Source of the DNA: Anaerolinea sp.
Lineage (GTDB): Bacteria; Chloroflexota; Anaerolineae; Anaerolineales; Anaerolineaceae
DNA length: 11,310 nucleotides
Direction: 5' to 3'
NCBI GenBank assembly: GCA_013824385.1
Contig: PNNU01000066.1
Span: 1 to 11,310 of the forward strand
A program made the translations under genes and the position numbers. The notes under the pieces were generated by a model. That model ran no database searches. It worked only from the letters and a program-made list of their open reading frames with translations, and was not told where the DNA came from. This document shows positions 5,846-11,310 of this stretch, piece after piece. How positions within the stretch are numbered: the stretch's first letter is position 1; the number at the start of each line of letters is the position of its first letter.

Positions 5846-6556
5846 ATGTCCAAATTAATAACTGAATATTTACCCCTGGAAGATATCCGGATTTCATATA
5901 TCCAACATGGGGATGGTTCAAATTTACTTCTCCTGCATGGCAACTCTGGCAGCAAGGAATTCTATAATCAGTATCAGACTGACTATTTTGCTAATTTTCA
6001 TTCATTTGCGCTGGACAGCCGCGGACATGGGAAGAGCCGCTCGAAGGACGTCAAATTGTCTTATGAGCAGCAAAGTATGGACGTTTTGAATTTCTGTAAA
6101 ACTATGGGAATCATAGAAACATCGGTGATTGGATACAGCGATGGCGGCAATCTGGCGCTGTGGCTGGCCGTGAAAGAACCTGAGGTTTTTGCCAAAGTAG
6201 TGGCAATATCGCCGAACACGCTGGCCAGCGGCAATAAAGAAGGTGTAATAAAAGCCATCCAAAAAAAACTAGGTAACATGAAACGATTACGGAAATGGGT
6301 TTTTCCAAACAGGAAACAAATCATGCGCTTTGAGTTGATGCTGACCGATACCGGTATTACTGAAAATGACCTGCGAAATATTAAAACAAAAGTGATGATT
6401 CTGTATGCAGAAAGGGATATGATCAAGGAAGAACATATTTTGCAGATTGCAGGAGATATTCCAAACTGCAACTTGCACAAGGTGATGGATTGTCATCACC
6501 TGAATATCCCTTATAAGTTGGAAACGATTAAATTGTTGAAAGATTTTTTATCATAA
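5846..6556 (+). CDS. Alpha/beta-fold hydrolase
   Basis: This 236-residue cytoplasmic protein is a compact alpha/beta hydrolase with all catalytic landmarks. The oxyanion loop LLLHGNSGS spans 28-36. DSRGHGKS (57-64) is typical of the family. The nucleophile elbow is G-Y-S-D-G-G (96-101) with Ser98. Asp191 in AERDMI and His217 or His218 in DCHHLNIP complete the triad. A short basic cap (about 130-160, rich in Lys and Arg) lies between strands 6 and 7. It is not a close copy of the hydrolase at 637-1419: that one has GISSG and a larger cap. The Shine-Dalgarno GGAGAG (5836-5841) supports the start. The SDR gene follows after 23 bases with no terminator between them, so they are probably co-transcribed. 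The substrate is unknown. Confidence 0.92.
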   Translation: MSKLITEYLPLEDIRISYIQHGDGSNLLLLHGNSGSKEFYNQYQTDYFANFHSFALDSRGHGKSRSKDVKLSYEQQSMDVLNFCKTMGIIETSVIGYSDGGNLALWLAVKEPEVFAKVVAISPNTLASGNKEGVIKAIQKKLGNMKRLRKWVFPNRKQIMRFELMLTDTGITENDLRNIKTKVMILYAERDMIKEEHILQIAGDIPNCNLHKVMDCHHLNIPYKLETIKLLKDFLS

Positions 6557-6579
6557 ATCACAAACAACAAGGGTGAAAA

Positions 6580-7281
6580 ATGAAACTACTTGAGAATAAA
6601 TGGGCGCTGATCACCGGTTCGAGCCGGGGAATCGGGCAGCAGATTGCGCTAGGCTTGGCTGAGCGTAAGTGCAACGTTATCATCCACGGACGAAACATGG
6701 AAAATTCCGCCAAAACGCTCGAACTACTAAAAGGCAGCGGCGTGAAAACGTATGCGGTTTCAGGAGTTTTGGATAGTTCAGCAGGAGTGGAAGGCATCAT
6801 CCGCGCGGTGAATGAACTGCCTGTCAAACTTGATATCCTCTATAATAATGCTGCGATCATGAGCAAGTGGCAGCCCATGTGGCAGATTCCACAAGCTGAA
6901 TGGATGAGGGTCTTTCAAATCAATCTTTTCGCTATGGTGCAGCTATGCTCCGCTTTTGCACCGGGTATGAAAGAACGTGGTTTTGGGCGCATTATCAATC
7001 TGACCTCATGCATCAAAGACATCCCGGAGTTGACGCCATACAGTGCATCCAAGGCAGCGGTGGATAAATACAGCCGCGATCTTGCCTACGAATTACGAGG
7101 AAGTAATGTGCTGGTGAATTATTTGGATCCGGGTTGGTTGAAAACGGATTTAGGCGGTCCGAATGCTGACCACGCAGTTGAGACAGTTATACCCGGTGCG
7201 TTGGTTCCTGCGTTGCTGGATGACAACGGTCCGACTGGGCAATTCTATGCAGCCCAGAATTACAGTATGTTGGAAAAGTAG
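6580..7281 (+). CDS. SDR-family NAD(P)-dependent oxidoreductase
   Basis: The 233-residue protein is a classical short-chain dehydrogenase/reductase. The dinucleotide-binding motif TGSSRGIG is at 12-19 and HGRN (36-39) ends strand 2. NNAA is at 89-92. Asn115, Ser143 (in NLTSC), Tyr154 and Lys158 (in YSASK) form the catalytic tetrad, and DPGWLKTDLGG (183-193) is the usual post-catalytic loop. The Arg in HGR suggests NADP(H) preference, an inference only. It would oxidise or reduce an alcohol/carbonyl; the substrate cannot be told, and FabG-like acyl chains or sugars are both possible. The Shine-Dalgarno AAGGGTG sits just ahead of the ATG. It is the last gene of its transcript, ending 14 bases before a very strong terminator. 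The Rossmann and catalytic motifs are intact. Confidence 0.93.
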   Translation: MKLLENKWALITGSSRGIGQQIALGLAERKCNVIIHGRNMENSAKTLELLKGSGVKTYAVSGVLDSSAGVEGIIRAVNELPVKLDILYNNAAIMSKWQPMWQIPQAEWMRVFQINLFAMVQLCSAFAPGMKERGFGRIINLTSCIKDIPELTPYSASKAAVDKYSRDLAYELRGSNVLVNYLDPGWLKTDLGGPNADHAVETVIPGALVPALLDDNGPTGQFYAAQNYSMLEK

Positions 7282-7295
7282 TATCTTTGGATAAC

Positions 7296-7339
7296 AAAAG
7301 CCTCGGGGACGGTGATTTTCACCGTCCCCGAGGCTTTTT
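7296..7339. terminator. Strong bidirectional terminator between convergent genes
   Basis: A perfect 20-bp stem (AAAAGCCTCGGGGACGGTGA, 7296-7315, with 7319-7338) closes on a 3-base TTT loop. It has A4 on one side and T5 on the other, so it can stop transcription from both directions: the SDR gene on the + strand and the pilin gene on the minus strand. The convergent arrangement fits that role. Confidence 0.88.
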
Positions 7340-7362
7340 ATTACGTTTTTACCAGTAAAGAA

Positions 7363-7518
7363 CTAAACGCCAGACAATGAATTGTTAATCTTGCTGAAGA
7401 CATTACCAATTTGGGGTCCGAGCAAGCGCAAAACAACAATAACGACAACGGCAATGAGCACGAGGATCAGTGCATATTCGATCAAACCTTGACCTTTTTC
7501 TTTCGGGGCGAATAACAT
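7363..7518 (-). CDS. Flp/Fap-type pilin
   Basis: This is a 51-residue minus-strand gene, short but unmistakable. It starts MLFAPKEKGQGLIEYA and continues with a hydrophobic helix (LILVLIAVVVIVVLRLLG, 17-34) and a short tail GPQIGNVFSKINNSLSGV. The prepilin peptidase should cut after Gly9, leaving Glu14 at +5 and Tyr15 at +6 as in Flp/Fap pilins. The product would be the major subunit of a Tad-type pilus, or a pseudopilin-like helper, at the cell envelope. No tad assembly gene is in the window, so it is an orphan pilin locus. AGGAG (7525-7529 on the + strand) is a good Shine-Dalgarno and a consensus promoter lies upstream. It shares a bidirectional terminator with the SDR gene. Confidence 0.92.
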   Translation of the reverse strand: MLFAPKEKGQGLIEYALILVLIAVVVIVVLRLLGPQIGNVFSKINNSLSGV

Positions 7519-7555
7519 AAGATTTCTCCTTTAACAATAATGGACCGTTAAAAAT

Positions 7556-7583
7556 ATTATAGCGCGTGAAAATGAAATTTCAA
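7556..7583 (-). promoter_or_regulatory. Promoter of the pilin gene
   Basis: Read on the minus strand, a -35 box TTGAAA (7583-7578) and a perfect -10 box TATAAT (7561-7556) are separated by 16 bases. Transcription should start near 7549, leaving a leader of about 30 bases before the ATG at 7518. It is one of the best promoter matches in the window. Confidence 0.75.
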
Positions 7584-7589
7584 GAGATT

Positions 7590-7609
7590 GACATTACAGC
7601 GACATTACA
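7590..7609. promoter_or_regulatory. Phased direct repeat upstream of the pilin promoter, possible operator
   Basis: The 9-mer GACATTACA occurs at 7590-7598 and again at 7601-7609, an 11-bp period of about one helical turn. It lies directly upstream of the pilin -35 box. On the minus strand it reads TTGTAATGTCGCTGTAATGTC, which has the spacing of OmpR/PhoB-type response-regulator boxes (two 7-mers, 4 bases between) and is close to the PHO half-site CTGTCAT. Binding is not shown. Confidence 0.45.
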
Positions 7610-7687
7610 ATTAAATAACAATTTCAAACTGTTTGGAATAAATCGAGATGGGTAATCCCGATCAAAAGTTTGAGTTTGAGAGATTGA

Positions 7688-7715
7688 TTCACTTCAACCA
7701 AATCTGCTCTATAAT
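7688..7715 (+). promoter_or_regulatory. Probable promoter of the lipoprotein gene
   Basis: A perfect -10 box TATAAT (7710-7715) has a weak -35-like TTCACT (7688-7693) 16 bases upstream. Transcription would begin near 7722, about 33 bases before the ATG at 7755. The weak -35 suggests modest strength or help from an activator. The divergent pilin promoter lies about 100 bases away. Confidence 0.45.
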
Positions 7716-7754
7716 TGGATTTGCTATATTAAATTCATCAGGAGAATATCAACA

Positions 7755-9014
7755 ATGACATCGAAGAGACTTTTTACATTGAGTTTTGCGTTAATGCTGA
7801 TCTTTGTTTTATTGGTTGGATGTTCGCAACCCGCCGCAGTAATCCCTTTAGCCACACAGACCGTAACCTCCGTACCGACAGAGGTTGTAACTGAAGCAGC
7901 GACCCCTTCCTGGCAAGTGACGGATGCAGGTGCGCTGCAATTTAACCCTGGCAGCACATCCATGCAGACACCTGGCGACCTGCAGCCAAACACAGCCATC
8001 CGTTTTACGATCACGGCATTACAAGGCCAGCAGATGTCAATGTGGTTGACCACTGAGCCGCCATCCGTTGAAGCACCCCTGGCGACTCTATCCATCACGG
8101 ACGAGTCAGGGATCGTTCTGACTACTGAACCAGAGGTATATTGGAGTCAGGTGTTAACCGAAGATCAAACTTATACCGTAGAAATTCGGTCATTGGCGAA
8201 AGAAGACATACTTTATACATTCAGAATTGAGATCCCGGGCGAAACGGTGGACCCGGTTTATGGGGCGGTCTATGAACCTGTTGATATTGGTGTGTGCCAG
8301 TTGCTGCAACAAGAAGCTGCCACCGCTCTTAATAAAGAGGTTTTCCTTGAGTCGTATGCGCCTTTTTTGGATGCTGTTGGACGCGAGGCAGGTCAGGGTT
8401 GCCGCCTGACAGCCACCGGTACCGGTGCTGATTTTTCCGACCCGGCCAGTGTGGTCAGTACTTTGATCAGCACGATTGGAGCAGGTTTCACCCAGGCTCA
8501 GAATTATTCAGCTGATGGTTTTACCGGCTCGGCAGCAGGGTTGTACCGCGACATGGGGCTAATGCTGATTAAAGCCAACTGGAAACCTGAAATGGGCGTT
8601 GTCTGCCCTGACGATCAACCGTTGGACGCCTGCAATTTGACCCCAGAACAAAAAAGATACTCCATTGAAATTGATCTGGCTCAACACACAGCCGATTTTT
8701 CACTGGACGGCCATTGGGAGGATGCCGCCACCGGTTTCACACTGGATCTTTACCAGGATTGGAAGCAGATTTATGGACAGCACGCAGTGGTCGCTCAAAA
8801 TGGCAATAAGATCGATTCTCTTGAAGCTTCAATCAATGGGTGGTTGAAGGGCAATGTTGCGACTGTACAATTCCAAAGCTCTTTCTCCGCTCAACCCGGC
8901 ACTGCCGAGATCACCTATGTTGATGTGAATACCATCCAATGGAAGATCATCACAGCGCCTGAAGGCGAGTATTATCTGCCTGCCGAGGCCACGCTCACAC
9001 GCACTGCTCAATAA
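7755..9014 (+). CDS. Putative surface lipoprotein, unknown function
   Basis: The 419-residue precursor starts with a type II signal peptide: Lys4/Arg5, a hydrophobic stretch (7-21) and the lipobox L-V-G-C with Cys23 as lipidation site. A Thr/Pro/Ala-rich linker follows (24-50). Residues about 55-145 look like an all-beta domain resembling the bacterial pre-peptidase C-terminal (PPC) type, with RFTITALQGQQMSMWLTTEP and TYTVEIRSLAKEDILYTFRIEI. The remaining part (150-419) contains Cys pairs in VCQLLQQE/GCRL and VCPDDQPLDAC, and beta-rich segments near the end. I do not recognise this part. No catalytic motif is visible, and a ligand-binding or structural role outside the membrane is a guess. 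AGGAG (7740-7744) is the Shine-Dalgarno. The gene stands alone, with a promoter and a terminator. Confidence 0.85.
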   Translation: MTSKRLFTLSFALMLIFVLLVGCSQPAAVIPLATQTVTSVPTEVVTEAATPSWQVTDAGALQFNPGSTSMQTPGDLQPNTAIRFTITALQGQQMSMWLTTEPPSVEAPLATLSITDESGIVLTTEPEVYWSQVLTEDQTYTVEIRSLAKEDILYTFRIEIPGETVDPVYGAVYEPVDIGVCQLLQQEAATALNKEVFLESYAPFLDAVGREAGQGCRLTATGTGADFSDPASVVSTLISTIGAGFTQAQNYSADGFTGSAAGLYRDMGLMLIKANWKPEMGVVCPDDQPLDACNLTPEQKRYSIEIDLAQHTADFSLDGHWEDAATGFTLDLYQDWKQIYGQHAVVAQNGNKIDSLEASINGWLKGNVATVQFQSSFSAQPGTAEITYVDVNTIQWKIITAPEGEYYLPAEATLTRTAQ

Positions 9015-9036
9015 GAATCAAAGACTTACTCATAAT

Positions 9037-9073
9037 TAAGCGCTTTCCGTTTTAAGAAGGCGCTTATTGTTTT
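9037..9073 (+). terminator. Intrinsic terminator after the lipoprotein gene
   Basis: The arms TAAGCGCTTTC (9037-9047) and GAAGGCGCTTA (9056-9066) pair over 11 positions with one G-T wobble and an 8-base loop. TTGTTTT follows as a slightly interrupted T run. The T run overlaps the -35 region of the next promoter. Confidence 0.65.
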
Positions 9074-9093
9074 AAGGGTGGAAACGCTATAAT
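9067..9093 (+). promoter_or_regulatory. Probable promoter of the methyltransferase gene
   Basis: A perfect TATAAT (9088-9093) is preceded by TTGTTT (9067-9072, 15-base spacer) or TTATTG (9064-9069, 18-base spacer). Transcription would start near 9100, about 25 bases before the ATG at 9125. Neither -35 choice is strong. Confidence 0.5.
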
Positions 9094-9124
9094 TATTACG
9101 GTTATTGAGTTAAGTGAGGTGAAT

Positions 9125-9964
9125 ATGAATCTGAAGGACATCATAAATCGCAGCGAGAAGCCGATTCCGTGGACGGAAGGCGAAAAGATTCCCTGGGATG
9201 AACCAGCGTTCAGTCAACGCATGCTGCGTGAACATCTTTCACAAGCCCATGATGCAGCCAGCCGCAGGTTTGAAATCATAGATCAGCATGTGAGTTGGAT
9301 CCATCGTGGTTTGTTGAAAGAAAAACCTTCCCGTGTGCTTGACCTGGGCTGCGGCCCCGGTTTTTATGTTTCACGTCTGGCTCGGTTGGGGCATACTTGC
9401 ACGGGGGTTGATTTTTCACCCGCATCCATCGAATATGCGCAAAAACAAAACCTTGAAAATCAAACGGACTACACCTACATCCACCATGATTTACGGACGT
9501 ATGAGTATGGCGGCGGATACGATCTGGTGATGCTGATCTACGGTGAATTTAATACTTTCCGCAAATCCGATGCGATTGATATTCTCAAGAAGGCAAACAA
9601 GGCATTGAAGGATGATGGGCGTTTGTTGATTGAACTGAATTCCTACTCCTGTCTGCACGGTTTTGGGCTGACTGCCCCTGATTGGCATTCTAGCCTGGGT
9701 GGATTATTCTCGGACCAGCCGTATCTCTTTTTGGAAGAGAGCTTCTGGAATGAAGAGATGCAAGCCGCCACGCGCAGAATGTTTGTGATTGATCCGAACA
9801 ACGGTGAAGTGCAGCAAATGGCTGATAACCATCAGGCATATACAGAAAATGACCTACGGAAAATGGCCAACGAATGCGGCTTTTCCGGGGTGGAGTTCCA
9901 CCCCAATTGGCCGGGTCATATCGACGAATCAGGAGATTACCTGTTGATGGTGTGCGAGAAATGA
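9125..9964 (+). CDS. Class I SAM-dependent methyltransferase
   Basis: This 279-residue protein has the Rossmann-type SAM-binding core. Motif I VLDLGCGPGFYVSRLA spans 71-86. The acidic end of strand 2 is GVDFSP (94-99), with Asp96 expected to bind the ribose. The HHDLRTYE and YDLVMLIYGEFN regions (about 120-143) correspond to motifs II and III, and LKDDGRLLIEL follows. The N-terminal 60 residues form a helical cap, and an inserted segment (about 176-230) probably shapes the substrate pocket. The methyl acceptor is unknown; a small molecule is likelier than RNA or protein by family resemblance. I chose ATG 9125 because GAGG (9116-9119) fits it; the in-frame GTG at 9119 lies within that Shine-Dalgarno. 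The stop overlaps the next start (ATGA), so it is co-translated with the SnoaL-like gene. Confidence 0.92.
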   Translation: MNLKDIINRSEKPIPWTEGEKIPWDEPAFSQRMLREHLSQAHDAASRRFEIIDQHVSWIHRGLLKEKPSRVLDLGCGPGFYVSRLARLGHTCTGVDFSPASIEYAQKQNLENQTDYTYIHHDLRTYEYGGGYDLVMLIYGEFNTFRKSDAIDILKKANKALKDDGRLLIELNSYSCLHGFGLTAPDWHSSLGGLFSDQPYLFLEESFWNEEMQAATRRMFVIDPNNGEVQQMADNHQAYTENDLRKMANECGFSGVEFHPNWPGHIDESGDYLLMVCEK

Positions 9965-10323
9965 ACATCCACGAAGGGCTGAAATTCATCCGTGGGTATT
10001 TTGACGATCTATTTGTCAAACGAAATATTGAAGCATTGGATAAGTATCTGGATAAGACTTATTTTGATGAAGACATTGGCGATCCATCTGTGGATCACAT
10101 TCAAAATTCAAAGGAATTTTTAAAGGATCTTTTTATACGGGTCCCAACTATCGGTGTAGAGGTGATTGATGCGGTTTGCCATGATGACGTGCTCACTGCC
10201 TACCTTGAATGGTACAGAATGGACTCAGACACCAGGCAATTGATCCGCAAGGGTGTTGCGATTTTTGTTATGAATGGCAAGCAAATTGTTAAGCGACATA
10301 CATTTATTTACGAAACCAGATAG
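9961..10323 (+). CDS. SnoaL/NTF2-like small protein
   Basis: This 120-residue protein appears to have the cone-shaped NTF2-like fold. Helix 1 is IHEGLKFIRGYFDDLFVKRNIEALDKYL, with the YFDEDIGDPSV loop after it. The strands follow: TIGVEVIDAVCHDDVLTAYLEWYRMD, then IRKGVAIFVMNGKQIVKRHTFIYE. Family members are SnoaL-type cyclases, isomerases, hydrolases or mere ligand-binding proteins, so no reaction can be assigned. I start it at ATG 9961, which overlaps the methyltransferase stop as ATGA. The frame is open further upstream to an ATG at 9874, but those 29 codons lie inside the methyltransferase gene and read as an Arg/Gly-rich shadow. The coupling suggests it handles the same small molecule as the methyltransferase. 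Confidence 0.82.
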   Translation: MNIHEGLKFIRGYFDDLFVKRNIEALDKYLDKTYFDEDIGDPSVDHIQNSKEFLKDLFIRVPTIGVEVIDAVCHDDVLTAYLEWYRMDSDTRQLIRKGVAIFVMNGKQIVKRHTFIYETR

Positions 10324-10359
10324 TGTGTTGTGCAGTAAAAAATGATTGGAGATGATACT

Positions 10360-11160
10360 TTGAAAGTAGCTTGTTTTTCCGTCGCGGTGTTGGATTATTT
10401 TCCACAGCAGAGCGAACATTTTGCGGGTGGTAACTCATTAAACCAGGCGATCCGTTTGCGACAGATGGGAAATGAGACTGCTTTTGTCGGTGCACTTGGA
10501 AAGGATGAAAATGGCGACCGTATCGAAGATCTGCTAAAGCGGGAAGGAGTGGATCTTTCACACACGTATCGGTTAGAGGGTAAAACCGCCACCAATAGTA
10601 TTCTTAATGATGAAGCCGGTGAACGCTTTGGAGTGGAGGGTGCCTGGAGCGGAGGCGTTTACGAAACCTTTAAACTGAGTGAGGAAGATTGGCAATTCCT
10701 GGCTGGTTTTGACGTCTGGGTGTCGCATGCCGATAATCCAAACTATCGAGAAGCGCTGAAACGCAAGCCGAGGCACATCTTCATGGGTGTGGACTTTTTA
10801 CACTTGAAGGAATATGGGCTGCTTGAAGACTGCCTGGATATCATCAATGTGGCCTATTTTGGCGGCACGCCTGATATGGCCGATGACCTTTCGCGCCTGG
10901 CGAGGGGACGTAAAGGGATCGTTGTGCTAACTCTTGGGGCTGAAGGCAGTAAGGCATTTGTTGATGATAAGGTTTACCGGCAAACCGCCTTGTCTGTTGA
11001 AAAGGTGATCGACACCACCGGCTGCGGAGATGCCTTTCAGGCTGCTTTTACGGCTGAATATTTCAAGTCTAGAAATGTCACTGCAGCTCTGCTGGCTGGC
11101 GCTGAGCAGGGACGGCTCGCCACTCAAACCTACGGGGGGGTTCCGTGGAAGGCGCTGTAA
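10360..11160 (+). CDS. PfkB-family sugar kinase, fructoselysine 6-kinase-like
   Basis: This is a ribokinase/PfkB fold kinase that transfers phosphate from ATP to a sugar. With the TTG start at 10360 it has 266 residues. The sugar-binding AGGN motif is near 22-25 and FVGALGKDENG at 42-52. TLGAEGS (191-197) is the ATP-side strand. The second PfkB signature appears as DTTGCGDAF (218-226), with Asp224 as catalytic base. The order of segments, including GVDLSHTY and the KLSEEDWQFLAGFD stretch, resembles E. coli FrlD, which acts on fructoselysine; substrate specificity is a guess. Cys replaces the usual Ala in D-T-x-G-A-G-D. I prefer TTG 10360, which has GGAG (10348-10351) 8 bases upstream and gives a natural KVACFSVAV start. 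The in-frame ATG at 10342 has no Shine-Dalgarno and would add six residues. Confidence 0.87.
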   Translation: MKVACFSVAVLDYFPQQSEHFAGGNSLNQAIRLRQMGNETAFVGALGKDENGDRIEDLLKREGVDLSHTYRLEGKTATNSILNDEAGERFGVEGAWSGGVYETFKLSEEDWQFLAGFDVWVSHADNPNYREALKRKPRHIFMGVDFLHLKEYGLLEDCLDIINVAYFGGTPDMADDLSRLARGRKGIVVLTLGAEGSKAFVDDKVYRQTALSVEKVIDTTGCGDAFQAAFTAEYFKSRNVTAALLAGAEQGRLATQTYGGVPWKAL

Positions 11161-11211
11161 TTTCAGGATTGAGTGGGATAATACCTGTATCACAAACGCA
11201 AGGTGGTCTGA

Positions 11212-11310
11212 ATGAGTAAACGCACAATCTTGGTAACAGGCGGGGCAGGTCATGTAGGTTCACACCTTGTGGAACTGCTTGTTGCAGACCCAAATAATCA
11301 AGTGATCTCA
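11212..11310 (+). CDS. NAD-dependent epimerase/dehydratase, N-terminal fragment
   Basis: Only the first 33 codons are present, as the window ends inside the gene. They encode MSKRTILVTGGAGHVGSHL followed by a helix, the hallmark extended-SDR dinucleotide-binding motif TGGAGHVGSH of GalE/WcaG-type sugar nucleotide enzymes. AAGGTGG (11200-11206) is a good Shine-Dalgarno. The gene begins 51 bases after the kinase with no terminator between them, so both may be on one transcript and act on sugars. The exact substrate cannot be told from this fragment. Confidence 0.8.
   Translation, partial: MSKRTILVTGGAGHVGSHLVELLVADPNNQVIS

Noticed and set aside
9874..9960. N-terminal extension of the SnoaL-like protein
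   Set aside because: These codons lie wholly inside the methyltransferase gene in another frame and read as an Arg/Gly-rich shadow. The ATG at 9961 with the ATGA overlap is the natural start.

Overview
The window reads as ordinary chromosomal DNA of a moderate-GC bacterium, most likely an anaerobic Chloroflexota of the Anaerolineae type. This is an inference from three things: a very short Flp/Fap-type pilin, a lipoprotein with a Thr/Pro-rich linker, and the mix of small AraC/GyrI, GNAT, YoaP, DUF4332 and SnoaL-like proteins. No rRNA, tRNA, CRISPR array, transposase or phage gene is visible. All protein genes but one lie on the + strand.

Layout. (1) 1-310: a tiny Lys-rich protein gene, then an intrinsic terminator. 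(2) 311-636: no gene. This stretch holds a good sigma70-type promoter, then a cassette of two REP-like 20-bp palindromes flanking an 80-bp three-way-junction inverted repeat. Together these would form a long folded leader for the next gene. (3) 637-1859: an alpha/beta hydrolase and a GNAT acetyltransferase, 2 bases apart. (4) 1986-2537: a TrmO/TsaA-family tRNA methyltransferase, then a hairpin. (5) 2570-5803: a tightly packed five-gene block. It encodes a stand-alone GyrI-like effector-binding protein, an AraC regulator with its own GyrI-like C-terminus, a tandem-repeat HhH/DUF4332-like protein, a YoaP-type GNAT with a C-terminal CPYC domain, and an ACT-domain protein. (6) 5846-7281: a second alpha/beta hydrolase and an SDR oxidoreductase, closed by a perfect 20-bp-stem terminator. 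(7) 7363-7518: the only minus-strand gene, a Flp pilin, with a consensus promoter and an 11-bp-period direct repeat upstream. (8) 7755-9014: a lipoprotein with its own promoter and terminator. (9) 9125-10323: a SAM methyltransferase overlapping a SnoaL-like protein. (10) 10360-11310: a PfkB sugar kinase resembling fructoselysine 6-kinase and the start of an NAD-dependent epimerase, cut by the window edge.

How they work together. The clearest unit is 2570-5803: start/stop overlaps (TGATG, ATGA) and gaps of 13 and 7 bases imply co-translation of a ligand sensor, a regulator, and GNAT and ACT proteins. A small-molecule sensing or detoxification role fits the families but is not proven. The rest looks like an accumulation of small modifying enzymes without an obvious shared substrate. 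I see no strong evidence for a wholly new system. The best leads are the coupled GyrI/AraC/DUF4332/YoaP block, the structured leader repeat, and the phased repeats at the pilin promoter.
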